The position numbers were made by a program, and so were the translations under genes. 64,000 nucleotides of DNA from UBA11524 sp965646445 (GTDB lineage Bacteria; Bacillota; Clostridia; Christensenellales; Aristaeellaceae): assembly GCA_965646445.1 (NCBI GenBank), contig CBFFZW010000004.1:1-64000 (forward strand), read 5' to 3'. The notes under the pieces are model-generated. The model made no database searches. It saw only the letters and a list, made by a program, of their open reading frames with translations, and was not told the DNA's origin. The stretch's first letter is position 1, and every line of letters begins with the position of its first letter. Below, in pieces: positions 8,258-18,638 of the stretch.

Positions 8258-9520
8258 TCACGGCGCGGACTGCTTCCAGCGGGCGATTTCCTCCTCCACC
8301 AGATCGGCGGCCCGGACGACGCCGCCCTCCAGCCGCATCCGTTCCGCCAATTCCTGGGCCGCGACGCGGTACTTCGGGTTGCCGATCAGATGCACCAGGC
8401 CCCGGGTCAGCCGCTGCACGGTCAGGTTATCCCGTGCGATGGGCTTCGGGCCGCAGCCCAGGGCGTACACCCGGTTGCCCCAGAAGGGCTGATCCCCGCC
8501 GAAGGGAATCACCAGGGTGGGTTTGCCCGCCCTCAGCCCGGCCGCCGTGGTGCCCGCGCCGCCATGGTGTACCACCGCCGACACCCGGGGGAACAGCCAG
8601 TCGTGGGGGACATAATCGGCAATGTAGACCCGCTTGCTGCCTTGGGCGGTGATGCTGCCGCCCCAGCCCATGCTGATGACGGCCCGCACCTTCGCCGCCC
8701 GCACGGCCCGCAGCACGGTGGTGAAGGTCTTGTTCATGTTGCCGCTGACCATGGAGCCGAAGCCGATGTAAATGGGCGGTTCCCCGGCGGCCATGAACTC
8801 CTCCAGATCCTGGGGGGGCGTCCAGTCGCAGGGCGTCTCGTCGTACCAGAAGCCCGTCAGGTGGATGTGCTCGTCCCAGGCCTTGGGTCTGGGGAACACC
8901 AGGGGGCTCATGGCGTAAATCACCGGCACGGTATGACCGCCCACGGCATAGTTTGGCTTGGTCTGAATTTTACGCAGGGTCATGCCGTTGTCCTTGCGCC
9001 ATTGGGTCAGGTAGCGCTTCTCCAGCACGCCGATGAGCATATAGCCCAGCTTGTAGGAGGCCTTGTTCCAGGCCTTGCCCCACTTCTGTCCAGGGGCGGA
9101 GGAAATGGGCGTGATGTCGTTGGGATCCATGGGGTAATAGTGGGTTTGAATGCAGGGAATGTTGTACTTTTCCGCGATGGAATAGTACAGGCTGCCGAAG
9201 TAGGTGCACAGCATGGCGTCGGCGTTGGCGCAGGCGCGGGTGAGATCCTCCAGTACCGCCGGGGCGATGTCGCGGATGGACTTCTCCACCTGCCACAGGT
9301 AGGATACGCCCTTGGCCCCGGGCTTCATCAGATTGGCCATGATGGCGACGACATCCCCGGCCAATGGCTGGAAATTCAGCCCCGCGCCCTCCACCATGGC
9401 CTGGAAGGAGGCGAAGGAAGCAATCGTGACCTCATGGCCCCGCTGGCGGAGCTCACGGCCCAGGAGCATGTAGGGCCGCACGTCCCCCGTGGAGCCCAGC
9501 GCAATCATTGTGATCTTCAT
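8258..9520 (-). CDS. GT1-family glycosyltransferase (sterol/lipid glucosyltransferase-like)
   Basis: The protein of 420 residues has a GT-B fold. The N-terminal acceptor domain starts MKITMIALGSTGDVRPYMLLG, typical of the UDP-sugar:sterol or MGT group. The C-terminal donor site carries VVHHGGAGTTAAGLRAGKP and FGGDQPFWGNRV (about residues 315-360), the UDP-sugar binding signature. No signal peptide. The start is preceded by GGAAGG. It lies 24 bases after a GT2 gene on the same strand, so both are probably one transcript from the promoter at 11225-11253. It likely glycosylates a lipid or small hydrophobic acceptor; sugar and acceptor are unknown. Confidence 0.85.
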   Translation of the reverse strand: MKITMIALGSTGDVRPYMLLGRELRQRGHEVTIASFASFQAMVEGAGLNFQPLAGDVVAIMANLMKPGAKGVSYLWQVEKSIRDIAPAVLEDLTRACANADAMLCTYFGSLYYSIAEKYNIPCIQTHYYPMDPNDITPISSAPGQKWGKAWNKASYKLGYMLIGVLEKRYLTQWRKDNGMTLRKIQTKPNYAVGGHTVPVIYAMSPLVFPRPKAWDEHIHLTGFWYDETPCDWTPPQDLEEFMAAGEPPIYIGFGSMVSGNMNKTFTTVLRAVRAAKVRAVISMGWGGSITAQGSKRVYIADYVPHDWLFPRVSAVVHHGGAGTTAAGLRAGKPTLVIPFGGDQPFWGNRVYALGCGPKPIARDNLTVQRLTRGLVHLIGNPKYRVAAQELAERMRLEGGVVRAADLVEEEIARWKQSAP

Positions 9521-9544
9521 GATGAATTTTCCTTCCTATGACGT

Positions 9545-11200
9545 TCAGCGCAGAAGCTCCCGGTGCAAGCTGCCGTTGGCGCGGCCGCGGGAGAACCAGT
9601 CGCTGTAACAGGGGTCGTGCACCGCGTCGCCGTGGGCCCTGCGGAAGGCGGCCATGTCCCGCTCGTCCCGGCCGCTTGTCAGGAGCAGCCATTTCCGATT
9701 GCGGCACAGCGCGCCGGCGTGGGGGGTGAAGACGTGGCGCAGGCCCTTTTGGCCCAGGCGCAGGCACCAGTCAACGGCGCCCAGCCCGCTATGGTAGCCT
9801 TCATCAAAGGGGATAAAATGATCCCGGCGGATCATCAGGCACAGGGCGGATACCGCGCTGACGTTGTGGCTCTGCCGCATCAGCAGATGCCAGCCGCCGG
9901 CCCTGCGCGGAAGGCCGCGCTCCCGGCATACGGCGACGCCCTTCATGCCCACCGCGAAGCCGCCGTGGGTGACGCGGCCGCGCCGGTTCCACATGACGGG
10001 GGTCACAGCGCCCACATCGTCTCGCTGGGCGTACATCATCAGTTCGGTGATCCAGTCCGGCGTCTGCGGGATCACCGTTTCATCCACGAACAGCAGCATG
10101 TCGCCGGAGGCTCGGGCGGCAGCCTGATTCATGGCGGCATAGCGGTTGACCGCGGCATCCGCCGTCAGCCACTCGGTGCCCTCCGGGGCGGAGGCGGCCA
10201 GGGCCGCGCGGCATTTGGCGGTATCCCGGCCCATCAGAATCACGCTGAGCCGGGGGTTGCCCCGGATGGCGTAGCGCAGGCGGGGCACACCGTCCAGCGC
10301 GGCAACCTCCGCCGGCCAGCCGATGCGCTGGGTGTGCTCCTGAACGGCCCGGCAGGCGGCGTCAATACACTTGTCCAGGTGCTGATGGCTGGCCGATGAG
10401 CCCACCGTCCGCCAATGGTACAGGATGCGCGACAGATGAATGATCTTGTCCGTGCGCTCGGTGATGCGCAGGGCCAGGTCGTGATCCTGGGAGCCGTCAA
10501 AGGCCGGCCGCAGCCCTCCGACGGCCTGGAGCAGGCTTCGCCGCATGGCCATCAGGTGGCAGATGTAGTTGCCCGAACGCAGGTTGTCCGGGCAGAAATC
10601 CGGCTTGAAATGGGGCGAGGTATGCCGCGCGCCGTCCTCCGTCACCTTGTCCTCGTCGGAATAAATCATGTCCGGCTGATGAGCGATGATGGCCTCGGCC
10701 ACCCGGTACAGGGCGTCGGGGGTCAGCAGGTCGTCATGGTCGCAAAGGACAAGCCACTCCCCGCGGGCCATGTCGACGGCCAGGTTGGTGTTGCCCGATA
10801 TGCCGTCGTTGCGTGCCCCGTGCAGGACGCGGATGCGGGGGTCAAGGGCCGCGATACGATCCAGTGTTTCGACGGTATCCGCGCGGCTGGACAGGCCGTC
10901 GTACAGGCAGGCCTCCCAGTAGGGGTAGGTTTGGGCCAGGAAGGAATCCGCCAGAGCCGTCAGCAGCTCCGGCCGGGTGTTGTAGATGGGAACCACGATG
11001 CTGATGAGCCCCGCGTCCATCGGGTTTTCACGCTGACGGCGCAGCTCCTCTTCGGTGGGCTGAAGGCGCCGCCACGCCCGGTCATAGCTGTGGAACATCC
11101 GCTCCCAGGCCTTCTCCGCCGCGCGCCGCGCCGCGTAGGACGGGCCGTAGCGCCGGACATAATCATGAATTCGCCGGGTCAAGCCGGGCATTCCCTTCAC
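9545..11200 (-). CDS. GT2-family glycosyltransferase
   Basis: The protein of 551 residues has a basic N-terminal extension of about 65 residues. A GT-A domain follows: ISIVVPIYNTRPELL near residue 66, LVLCDHDDLLTPDALY with the DxD motif near 153, YSDEDK, and GSQDHDLALR, which supplies the likely catalytic Asp. A second, weaker glycosyltransferase-like half runs from about residue 320 (LSVILMGRDTAKCRAALAA) to the end. The GTG start at 11200 follows GGGAAGG; an ATG nine bases inside is the alternative. It probably builds a cell-surface glycan with the GT1 enzyme downstream. Confidence 0.85.
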   Translation of the reverse strand: MKGMPGLTRRIHDYVRRYGPSYAARRAAEKAWERMFHSYDRAWRRLQPTEEELRRQRENPMDAGLISIVVPIYNTRPELLTALADSFLAQTYPYWEACLYDGLSSRADTVETLDRIAALDPRIRVLHGARNDGISGNTNLAVDMARGEWLVLCDHDDLLTPDALYRVAEAIIAHQPDMIYSDEDKVTEDGARHTSPHFKPDFCPDNLRSGNYICHLMAMRRSLLQAVGGLRPAFDGSQDHDLALRITERTDKIIHLSRILYHWRTVGSSASHQHLDKCIDAACRAVQEHTQRIGWPAEVAALDGVPRLRYAIRGNPRLSVILMGRDTAKCRAALAASAPEGTEWLTADAAVNRYAAMNQAAARASGDMLLFVDETVIPQTPDWITELMMYAQRDDVGAVTPVMWNRRGRVTHGGFAVGMKGVAVCRERGLPRRAGGWHLLMRQSHNVSAVSALCLMIRRDHFIPFDEGYHSGLGAVDWCLRLGQKGLRHVFTPHAGALCRNRKWLLLTSGRDERDMAAFRRAHGDAVHDPCYSDWFSRGRANGSLHRELLR

Positions 11201-11224
11201 ATCCTTCCCTTGTATCTGCTTGCT

Positions 11225-11253
11225 ATTTTATCATTTTTCTGTCGTTTCGTAAA
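11225..11253 (-). promoter_or_regulatory. Promoter of the GT2-GT1 glycosyltransferase operon
   Basis: On the minus strand TTTACG, a 17-base spacer and TAAAAT precede the GT2 start by 25 bases. Confidence 0.65.
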
Positions 11254-11285
11254 GAGCGAAAAGACTTGAGGGAACCGCGTACAGG

Positions 11286-11314
11286 AAAAGGCCCCTCCCG
11301 GTCGGGAAGGGCCC
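11286..11314 (-). terminator. Intrinsic terminator of the NlpC/P60-like gene
   Basis: On the minus strand GGCCCTTCCC/GGGAGGGGCC is followed by TTTTCC. It separates this gene from the glycosyltransferase operon. Confidence 0.75.
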
Positions 11315-11326
11315 CAGGGGCATCGT

Positions 11327-12109
11327 TTATTCCATTCTTTCCATGAAGCCGCCGTAGCGGCTGATGATCTCCCGGGCGGCGTCCTCCGTCAGGTGCTGGA
11401 TGGTCACGCGCCACAGCGGCGTATTTTGACTGTTCAGCAGCGCGGTCCAGGTGGCCGGGCCGATCACGCCGTCAACGCGCAGGCCGCGATCCGCCTGGAA
11501 CTGCCGGACGGCCTGCTCGGTTTCGGCGCCAAAGGAGCCGTCGGCCCCATAGCGGGGCAGGTCGTAGCCCACGTCCATCAGCAGCTGCTGGGCCATCCGC
11601 ACCGTTTCACCACGGTCGCCCCGGCGGATGGTGGGCAGGGGCTCGGTGGGCATGGGGGAGGGCGTGCCGTCGATGAGCGTCAGCCACCCCTCGTAGGACC
11701 AGCCGCGCAGGGTGGTGTCCACCCGGATGCCGGGGGTGGTGCAGTTGACAATCCGCAGCGGCGTGACGGAGCGAACCACGCCCACATGGTAATAATCCAG
11801 CCGGTCGGGGTCGTTGTCGTAGCGTGAGGGCAGGTCATAGCCCTTCTCGCCGGGCTTTCGGGTCTTGTACACCAGGTCGCCTACCCGCAGGCTGTCCACG
11901 CCGGTGATGGGGGACAGGTTGGCCGTCAGGTTCCGAGCGGTCCAGTTGCTGCCGTGGATGCCGGGCCAGCGCAGTCCGCACCGCCGGACGGCGCCGATAA
12001 TCAGCCCGATGCAGTCGCAGGTGCCGTTGGAGCCGTCGCCGCCCAGCTGATACCGGGGGTTTTCCGCCTCAATGGCCTGAATGGCGTTGAGAAATTCTTG
12101 CACGGTCAT
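11327..12109 (-). CDS. NlpC/P60-like cell-wall amidase/endopeptidase with peptidoglycan-binding domain
   Basis: The protein of 260 residues starts at ATG 12109, eight bases after GGGAGG. The N-terminal half has the papain-like pattern of phage-type NlpC/P60 or CHAP enzymes: Cys in TCDCIGLIIGAVRR near residue 33 and His in YYHVGVVR near residue 110. A linker rich in Pro and Thr leads to a PG_binding_1 domain (RRGDRGETVRMAQQLLMDVGY to GLRVDGVIGPATWTALL, about residues 165-230). No signal peptide is visible, so it may act in the mother cell, be released by lysis, or descend from a prophage endolysin. It is transcribed alone. Confidence 0.75.
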   Translation of the reverse strand: MTVQEFLNAIQAIEAENPRYQLGGDGSNGTCDCIGLIIGAVRRCGLRWPGIHGSNWTARNLTANLSPITGVDSLRVGDLVYKTRKPGEKGYDLPSRYDNDPDRLDYYHVGVVRSVTPLRIVNCTTPGIRVDTTLRGWSYEGWLTLIDGTPSPMPTEPLPTIRRGDRGETVRMAQQLLMDVGYDLPRYGADGSFGAETEQAVRQFQADRGLRVDGVIGPATWTALLNSQNTPLWRVTIQHLTEDAAREIISRYGGFMERME

Positions 12110-12189
12110 GGCTTTCACCTCCCATGGTCAGCGTATGTCCAAGGGGAAAAAGGGTTCGCGAAGAAGGGCGAAGGCTGTCGTAAAATGTG

Positions 12190-12224
12190 AAAAAGAGCCG
12201 CCGGCTCATGACAAGCGGCGGCTC
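12190..12224 (-). terminator. Intrinsic terminator of the hydABC operon
   Basis: On the minus strand GAGCCGCCG/CGGCGGCTC is followed by five T residues, 12 bases after the hydA stop. Confidence 0.9.
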
Positions 12225-12235
12225 CGGGATGCGTA

Positions 12236-13984
12236 TTAATCGCTATACTTCGGCCGGGCGGTATAGGTGGTGTGCAGCAGCTCGTGGGCCTTGTGGCCGT
12301 TGGGCTCGCCCAGGAAATCCTTGTACAGCGCCTGAACCTCGGCGTTGAGGTGGCTCTTGCGCTTGGGCTTGCCGGCATCCTCGCGGTAGAGCGCGTCGGC
12401 GCGGACAGCGCGGGGATCGCAGGTCAGCCTGACTGGCGCGGGTACGATGGGCTGGCCGCCGCCGGTCACGCAGCCGCCGGGGCAGCCCATGATCTCAATG
12501 AAGTGATACGTCTTCTCGCCCCTGCGGATGCTGTCCAGCAGCTTGGCGGCGTTGGCCGTACCGTGGGCGACGGCCACGTTCAGGGTCGCCTCTTCCAGCT
12601 GGATGGAGGCTTCCTTCACGCCCTCCACGCCGCGAACCTGATGGAATTCCACATCCGCCAGCTCCTGGCCGGTGACGACCTCATAGGCCGTGCGCAGGGC
12701 GGCTTCCATCACGCCGCCGGTGGCGCCGAAGATGACGCTGGCGCCGGTGCTCTCGCCCAGCAGGCTGTCGAAGTCCTCGTCAGGCAGGTTCACAAAGTCG
12801 ATGCCCGCTTCCTTAATCATCTTCGCCAGCTCGCGGGTGGTGATGACGGCGTCCACATCCGCCAGGCCGTCATGCCCCAACTCGGGCCGCTGAGCCTCGA
12901 ACTTCTTGGCCGTGCAGGGCATCACCGACACCACGGCGATGCTGGCCGGGTCGATGCCCATCTTCTCGGCGTAGTAGGTCTTGATGACGGCGCCCTCCAT
13001 CTCGTGGGGAGACTTGCAGGAGGACAGGTTGGGCAGGAAGTCCTGATAATAGTGCTCGCAGAACTTGATCCAGCCGGGGGAGCAGGAGGTAATCATGGGC
13101 AGCACGCCGCCGGTCTTCATGCGGGTGAGGAGCTCGGTGGCTTCCTCCATGATGGTCAGATCGGCGCCGAAGTCGGTATCGAACACCCGGTCAAAGCCCA
13201 GGCGGCGCAGGGAAGCGGCCAGCTTGCCCGTCACCAGGGTGCCCATGGGCATGCCGAATTCCTCGCCCAGGGCCGCGCGGACGGCGGGGGCGGGCTGCAC
13301 CACCACATGCTTCTTGGGGTCGGCCAGCAGCTCCCACGCCCGGGCGGTGCCGTCCTTTTCGTAGAGCGCGCCGGTGGGGCAGGCGGCGATGCACTGGCCG
13401 CAGTTGATGCAGGCCATATCATCAAGGGCCTTGCCCCAGGGGGAGGCGATGGCCGTGTTGAAGCCGCGGTTCACCGGGCCGATGACGCCCACGGCCTGCG
13501 TGTTGTTGCAGGCGGCCACGCAGCGGCGGCAAAGGACGCACTTGTTGTTGTCCCGCACGATGGAGGGGGACAGGTCGTCCACGTCATATTTGTTCATGGA
13601 GCCGGCAAAGCGGTCGCCGTCCTCCACGCCCAGGTCGCGGCACAGCTGCTGCAGCTCGCAGGTCTGGTTGCGGGCGCAGGAGAGGCACTTCTTGTCGTGG
13701 TTGGACAAGAGCAGCTCGAGGTTGATCTTCCGGGCCTCGCGGATGGCGGGGGTGTTCGTCCTGACCACCATGTTCGGGCTCACGGGCAGCACGCAGGCAG
13801 CCTGCAGGGCCCGGCCGCCCACGTCCACCACGCACAGGCGGCAGGCGCCGATCTGGTTCACGTCCTTGAGGTAGCACAGCGTCGGGATGTTGACGCCTGC
13901 CTTCTTGGCGGCCTCCAGGACCGTGGTGCCGGCAGGGACTTCAACGCGCACGCCGTCAATGGTCAATTGAATAAGCTGTTCCAT
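12236..13984 (-). CDS. hydA: [FeFe] hydrogenase catalytic subunit (HydA/HymC)
   Basis: This is the 582-residue catalytic subunit of an NAD-linked hydrogenase. From the N-terminus it carries a plant-type [2Fe-2S] domain (CYLKDVNQIGACRLC), a His-Cys3 [4Fe-4S] site (HDKKCLSCARNQTC), two ferredoxin clusters (CVLCRRCVAAC and CINCGQCIAACPTGA), then the H-cluster domain with TSCSPGW, MPCTAKK and MGCPGGCVTGGGQ. All cysteines needed for the H-cluster are present. The start at 13984 has AAGGAG upstream. It is last in the operon hydC-hydB-hydA. With HydB and HydC it should couple H2 to NAD(H) and ferredoxin (electron bifurcation, inferred from the three-subunit composition). Confidence 0.95.
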   Translation of the reverse strand: MEQLIQLTIDGVRVEVPAGTTVLEAAKKAGVNIPTLCYLKDVNQIGACRLCVVDVGGRALQAACVLPVSPNMVVRTNTPAIREARKINLELLLSNHDKKCLSCARNQTCELQQLCRDLGVEDGDRFAGSMNKYDVDDLSPSIVRDNNKCVLCRRCVAACNNTQAVGVIGPVNRGFNTAIASPWGKALDDMACINCGQCIAACPTGALYEKDGTARAWELLADPKKHVVVQPAPAVRAALGEEFGMPMGTLVTGKLAASLRRLGFDRVFDTDFGADLTIMEEATELLTRMKTGGVLPMITSCSPGWIKFCEHYYQDFLPNLSSCKSPHEMEGAVIKTYYAEKMGIDPASIAVVSVMPCTAKKFEAQRPELGHDGLADVDAVITTRELAKMIKEAGIDFVNLPDEDFDSLLGESTGASVIFGATGGVMEAALRTAYEVVTGQELADVEFHQVRGVEGVKEASIQLEEATLNVAVAHGTANAAKLLDSIRRGEKTYHFIEIMGCPGGCVTGGGQPIVPAPVRLTCDPRAVRADALYREDAGKPKRKSHLNAEVQALYKDFLGEPNGHKAHELLHTTYTARPKYSD

Positions 13985-14009
13985 TGAAAAATTCTCCTTC
14001 CTGCCAGCG

Positions 14010-15896
<1,887 letters not shown>

Positions 15897-15925
15897 AAGC
15901 GATGTTCCTCCACTCGTCGGTCAAA

Positions 15926-16393
15926 TCAGCGGTATTTGCTCAGGATGCCGGGCACCTCGTCGGGGGTTAGACGGCCGTAAACCTCGTCGTTCACCATCAT
16001 AACGGGGGCCAGGCCGCAGGCGCCCAGACACCGGGTGGCGTTGAGGGTGAATACGCCGTCAGGGGTGGTTTTGCCCACGGGGATTCGCAGCTCCTCGCTG
16101 AGCTTGTCCAGCACCTTCTGGCTGCCCTTGACATAACAGGCCGTGCCCAGGCACACGCCGATGACATACTGGCCCTTGGGCTCCAGGGAAAACTGGGCAT
16201 AAAAGGTCGCCACGCCATAAACCTCCGCCAGGGTGACGCCCAGGCCGTCAGCGATCCGCTGCTGCACCTCCCGGGGCACATAGCCGAAGATATTTTGAGC
16301 TTCCTGAAGCACCGGCATCAGCGCGCCGGGTTCGCCCTTGTGGCGCTGTATGGCCGCGTCCAGGGCCGGATACTTTTCCCGTAATTCAGGCAT
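15926..16393 (-). CDS. hydC: Bifurcating hydrogenase [2Fe-2S] subunit (HydC, NuoE-like)
   Basis: The protein of 155 residues belongs to the NuoE/thioredoxin-like [2Fe-2S] family and has its usual length. The four cluster cysteines are in CLGTACYVKGS and TRCLGACGLAP. The N-terminal helical bundle (YPALDAAIQRHKGEPGALMPVLQEAQ) is typical. It is first in the operon, and the promoter upstream overlaps a Rex-like palindrome, suggesting redox control. Confidence 0.93.
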   Translation of the reverse strand: MPELREKYPALDAAIQRHKGEPGALMPVLQEAQNIFGYVPREVQQRIADGLGVTLAEVYGVATFYAQFSLEPKGQYVIGVCLGTACYVKGSQKVLDKLSEELRIPVGKTTPDGVFTLNATRCLGACGLAPVMMVNDEVYGRLTPDEVPGILSKYR

Positions 16394-16454
16394 TGGGCAT
16401 TCCTTCCTCCTTCATGCCGCGGCGCGGGGGCGATGTTTCTCCGCGAGCCGTGGC

Positions 16455-16472
16455 TTGACATTATACTAACAA
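16455..16472 (-). promoter_or_regulatory. hydCBA promoter with Rex-like operator
   Basis: TTGACATTATACTAACAA has the TTGnnA-N6-TnnCAA form of Rex operators. It overlaps a perfect minus-strand TATAAT (16460-16465), about 60 bases before hydC; the -35 is weak. Rex senses NADH/NAD and often controls fermentative hydrogenases. The bases 16473-16643 contain nothing else I recognise. Confidence 0.45.
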
Positions 16473-16643
16473 TTATCGTACCATAAAAGCATGGAAAAAG
16501 GAAGGGGCAATTCAGCAAAAAGGCTTGAAAAATGTCCCTTCCTGACGAAAAATGTTCGTGAAAGTACTACCATTCCGGGCAGACCGCCGACCGTTTCCGC
16601 AAAATTCGCCGTCAAAGGCGATCATTGATGTCAGGCGGGCGCG

Positions 16644-17477
16644 TCAGTCCATCAGATCCTCCCGGAGGGCGATGGCCTCATCGTAGCAGGCCATGGCCTG
16701 GAGCTTCAGCCGTCCGGCCAGATCCGTGGCGCCGTCAGATCGGAGGATGTCGCTTTCCCTGGCGGCCCAGGCATCGCAGAAGGCCAGCAGATCTTCCACC
16801 ACGTCGGGGCAGGGCAGGGCGAAGCGCTCCCGGGCGGTGCGGGCCCACAGGGCGACACGTTCACCGATGTCCTGCGCGACCTTCTTGGCCTCCTGAACCG
16901 TCAGCTCTCCCAAATCCAGCGCCAGGGCGGCGTCCCGCAGCTGATCCGCCGTCTGCCAGGCCAGGGCGAGGCCGGCTTCCGCCACATCCAGCTGACCGGT
17001 CATGCCGGAGAGCCGCAGCGTCACCGTGGGGCAAGCCCAGGCGTGAACGTAGGTTTCCACGCTCTGGCTGGAGGAAAGCCGCTCCCGGACGGCGTCGGCA
17101 TCCTCCTTTTCCCCATAGACGGCGATGAACACCCGCCATTTGCCGCCGTCCTCCGTCAGATATCCCGGTGCGCCCCGTTCCTTGTAGGCGTCCACCCGGC
17201 CCTGGGCGGCCTCCTGGGTGGAGTACACGCCCGTCTGGATGGCGTACCAGGTGATGGCGGGCAGGGTGATCTCCCGGGATGTCACCGTCTCGTCAAAGGC
17301 GGCGGTTACGGGGGTCGGGGTGGGGGGCGTCACTCCTTCCACCCGGACGCTTTGGCGGCCCGTCAGGTGCGAAGCCAGCCCGGCCAGCACCACAACGGCC
17401 GTCAGAAACAGCAGCAGACGCCGCATGGCGGCTTGTCCCCGCATACGGCGGTACATTCGTCTTTCCATTCGGCCCAT
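16644..17477 (-). CDS. Membrane-anchored SPOR-domain protein
   Basis: The protein of 277 residues starts at ATG 17477. An N-terminal segment (RRLLLFLTAVVVLAGLASHL) anchors it. A Pro/Thr linker and a SPOR-type domain follow (WYAIQTGVYSTQEAAQGRVDAYKERG to WRVFIAVYGEKEDADAVRERL, about residues 75-145). SPOR domains bind denuded septal peptidoglycan. The C-terminal 130 residues are helical with no known motif. The gene stands alone. A CATACCCTT sequence 24 bases upstream resembles a sporulation sigma-E -10 box, so expression in the mother cell is possible. Confidence 0.72.
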   Translation of the reverse strand: MGRMERRMYRRMRGQAAMRRLLLFLTAVVVLAGLASHLTGRQSVRVEGVTPPTPTPVTAAFDETVTSREITLPAITWYAIQTGVYSTQEAAQGRVDAYKERGAPGYLTEDGGKWRVFIAVYGEKEDADAVRERLSSSQSVETYVHAWACPTVTLRLSGMTGQLDVAEAGLALAWQTADQLRDAALALDLGELTVQEAKKVAQDIGERVALWARTARERFALPCPDVVEDLLAFCDAWAARESDILRSDGATDLAGRLKLQAMACYDEAIALREDLMD

Positions 17478-17500
17478 AGGGGATCCCCTCGCTTTCACGC

Positions 17501-17509
17501 AAGGGTATG
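17501..17509 (-). promoter_or_regulatory. Sigma-E-like -10 element upstream of the SPOR gene
   Basis: The minus strand reads CATACCCTT 24 bases before the start. The same CATACNCTT pattern stands 23-24 bases before the spoVB-like and pdaB-like genes. No clear -35 is seen here. Confidence 0.35.
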
Positions 17510-17530
17510 CGGGGCGGAATGAATTCATGC

Positions 17531-17560
17531 TTGCCAAAACACGCTGTACCGTGCTACTAT
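17531..17560 (+). promoter_or_regulatory. Promoter of the DUF6062 gene
   Basis: TTGCCA, an 18-base spacer and TACTAT lie 35 bases before the start codon. Confidence 0.55.
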
Positions 17561-17595
17561 ATCCATAAGGTTATGACCTGGAAGGGGTATGCTGA

Positions 17596-18381
17596 ATGCG
17601 CTACCATATTGATACCATCCCCCTGTGGGACGCCATGAAGCTGGACGGCGAGTGCCTGCTGTGCGCCCTGGAACGCAAGACGGAGCTGGGCGAGGCGGAG
17701 CGCTACCTGGGCGCGTCGGTGATGGAGCCGGACATCCGCATCCAGGTCAACGCCAAGGGCTTCTGCCGCCAGCACCAGGCGATGCTGTTTGTGGGCGACA
17801 ACCGCCTGGGGCACGCGCTGATGCTGGAATCCCACATGATCGAGGCCCGCGACCGGGTGAAGAAGCCCTTCGCGGCGCTGCGGAAGTCCGCTCACACCTT
17901 TGCCGAGGCCTCGCTGATGAACCGCATGTCCGGCAAGGGGCAAAGCGCCCGCAAGCACATGGCCGATCTGGCCGACGAGCTGGCCGCCATGTCCCATACC
18001 TGCATCATGTGCGACAGCATCGAGGAGAATATGGCCCGGTATCTGCGGACGTTCTTTTATCTGGTGAAAACGGATGAAGAGTTCCGCCAGGCGCTGAAAA
18101 ACAGCAAGGGCCTGTGTCTGCCGCATGCCGCAAGGGTGCTGCGGGAGGCGCCGGACGCCCTCCCCGCCAAGGAGCTGCCGGATTTTGTGGATACCATCTG
18201 CGAGTTGGAAACCAAGAATCTGGATCGGATGCAGGAGGATGTGTCCTGGTTTATTAAGAAGTATGATTATCGCTATAAGGAAGAGCCCTGGAAGGATAGC
18301 CGGGACGCGGTGGAGCGCACGGTGAATAAACTGCGCGGCTGGTGCGTGGGCAAGGAGCCCTACCCGGAGGAAAAAATATAA
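17596..18381 (+). CDS. DUF6062-family protein
   Basis: The protein of 261 residues starts at ATG with GAAGGGG upstream. It resembles the DUF6062 family known from Clostridia, whose function is undefined. Two Cys-rich sites stand out: GECLLCALERK near residue 18 with FCRQHQAML near residue 57, and TCIMCDSIEENMARYL near residue 136 with LCLPHAARVL near residue 178. These CxxC...CxxH pairs look like two related metal-binding units, suggesting an internal duplication. The rest is helical and soluble. No operon partner; hairpin element F follows nine bases after the stop. Confidence 0.75.
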   Translation: MRYHIDTIPLWDAMKLDGECLLCALERKTELGEAERYLGASVMEPDIRIQVNAKGFCRQHQAMLFVGDNRLGHALMLESHMIEARDRVKKPFAALRKSAHTFAEASLMNRMSGKGQSARKHMADLADELAAMSHTCIMCDSIEENMARYLRTFFYLVKTDEEFRQALKNSKGLCLPHAARVLREAPDALPAKELPDFVDTICELETKNLDRMQEDVSWFIKKYDYRYKEEPWKDSRDAVERTVNKLRGWCVGKEPYPEEKI

Positions 18382-18389
18382 AACAAAGC

Positions 18390-18537
18390 CCATCTCCCAC
18401 CGGTTCGCGCCAGCGTAAACGGGAGTCTGAGGGGCGATGCCCCTCAGGCAGGGGTCTGGGGGCAAGGCCCCCAGCATCGTTCCTGCATCGCGCAGCGATG
18501 AAAGCCCCTCGTCAGGGAGCGTAGCGTCCCTGACGAC
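18390..18537 (+). repeat. Multi-hairpin intergenic element, divergent copy F
   Basis: Four consecutive perfect hairpins occur here: CTGAGGGGC/GCCCCTCAG (18427-18447), CTGGGGGC/GCCCCCAG (18456-18474), CATCGC/GCGATG (18486-18500) and TCGTCAGGGA/TCCCTGACGA (18509-18536). The last stem and the preceding AGCCCCTCGTCA match the terminal part of copy C near 44678-44690, but the H3, TTACAC and outer-stem module of copies A, B, D and E is missing. It lies between two convergent genes. Confidence 0.6.
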
Positions 18538-18583
18538 AAAGCTATCATCATAGCGGTAACATCATGATTAAAATCAGCATACC

Positions 18584-18624
18584 AAAAGCGCTGCCAGTCC
18601 CACAAAGACTTGCAGCGCCTTTTC
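18584..18624. terminator. Bidirectional intrinsic terminator
   Basis: AAAAGCGCTGC and GCAGCGCCTTTTC pair around a short loop with A and T runs, between the convergent DUF6062 and dCMP deaminase genes. Confidence 0.75.
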
Positions 18625-18638
18625 TTATCTGGTCATAA

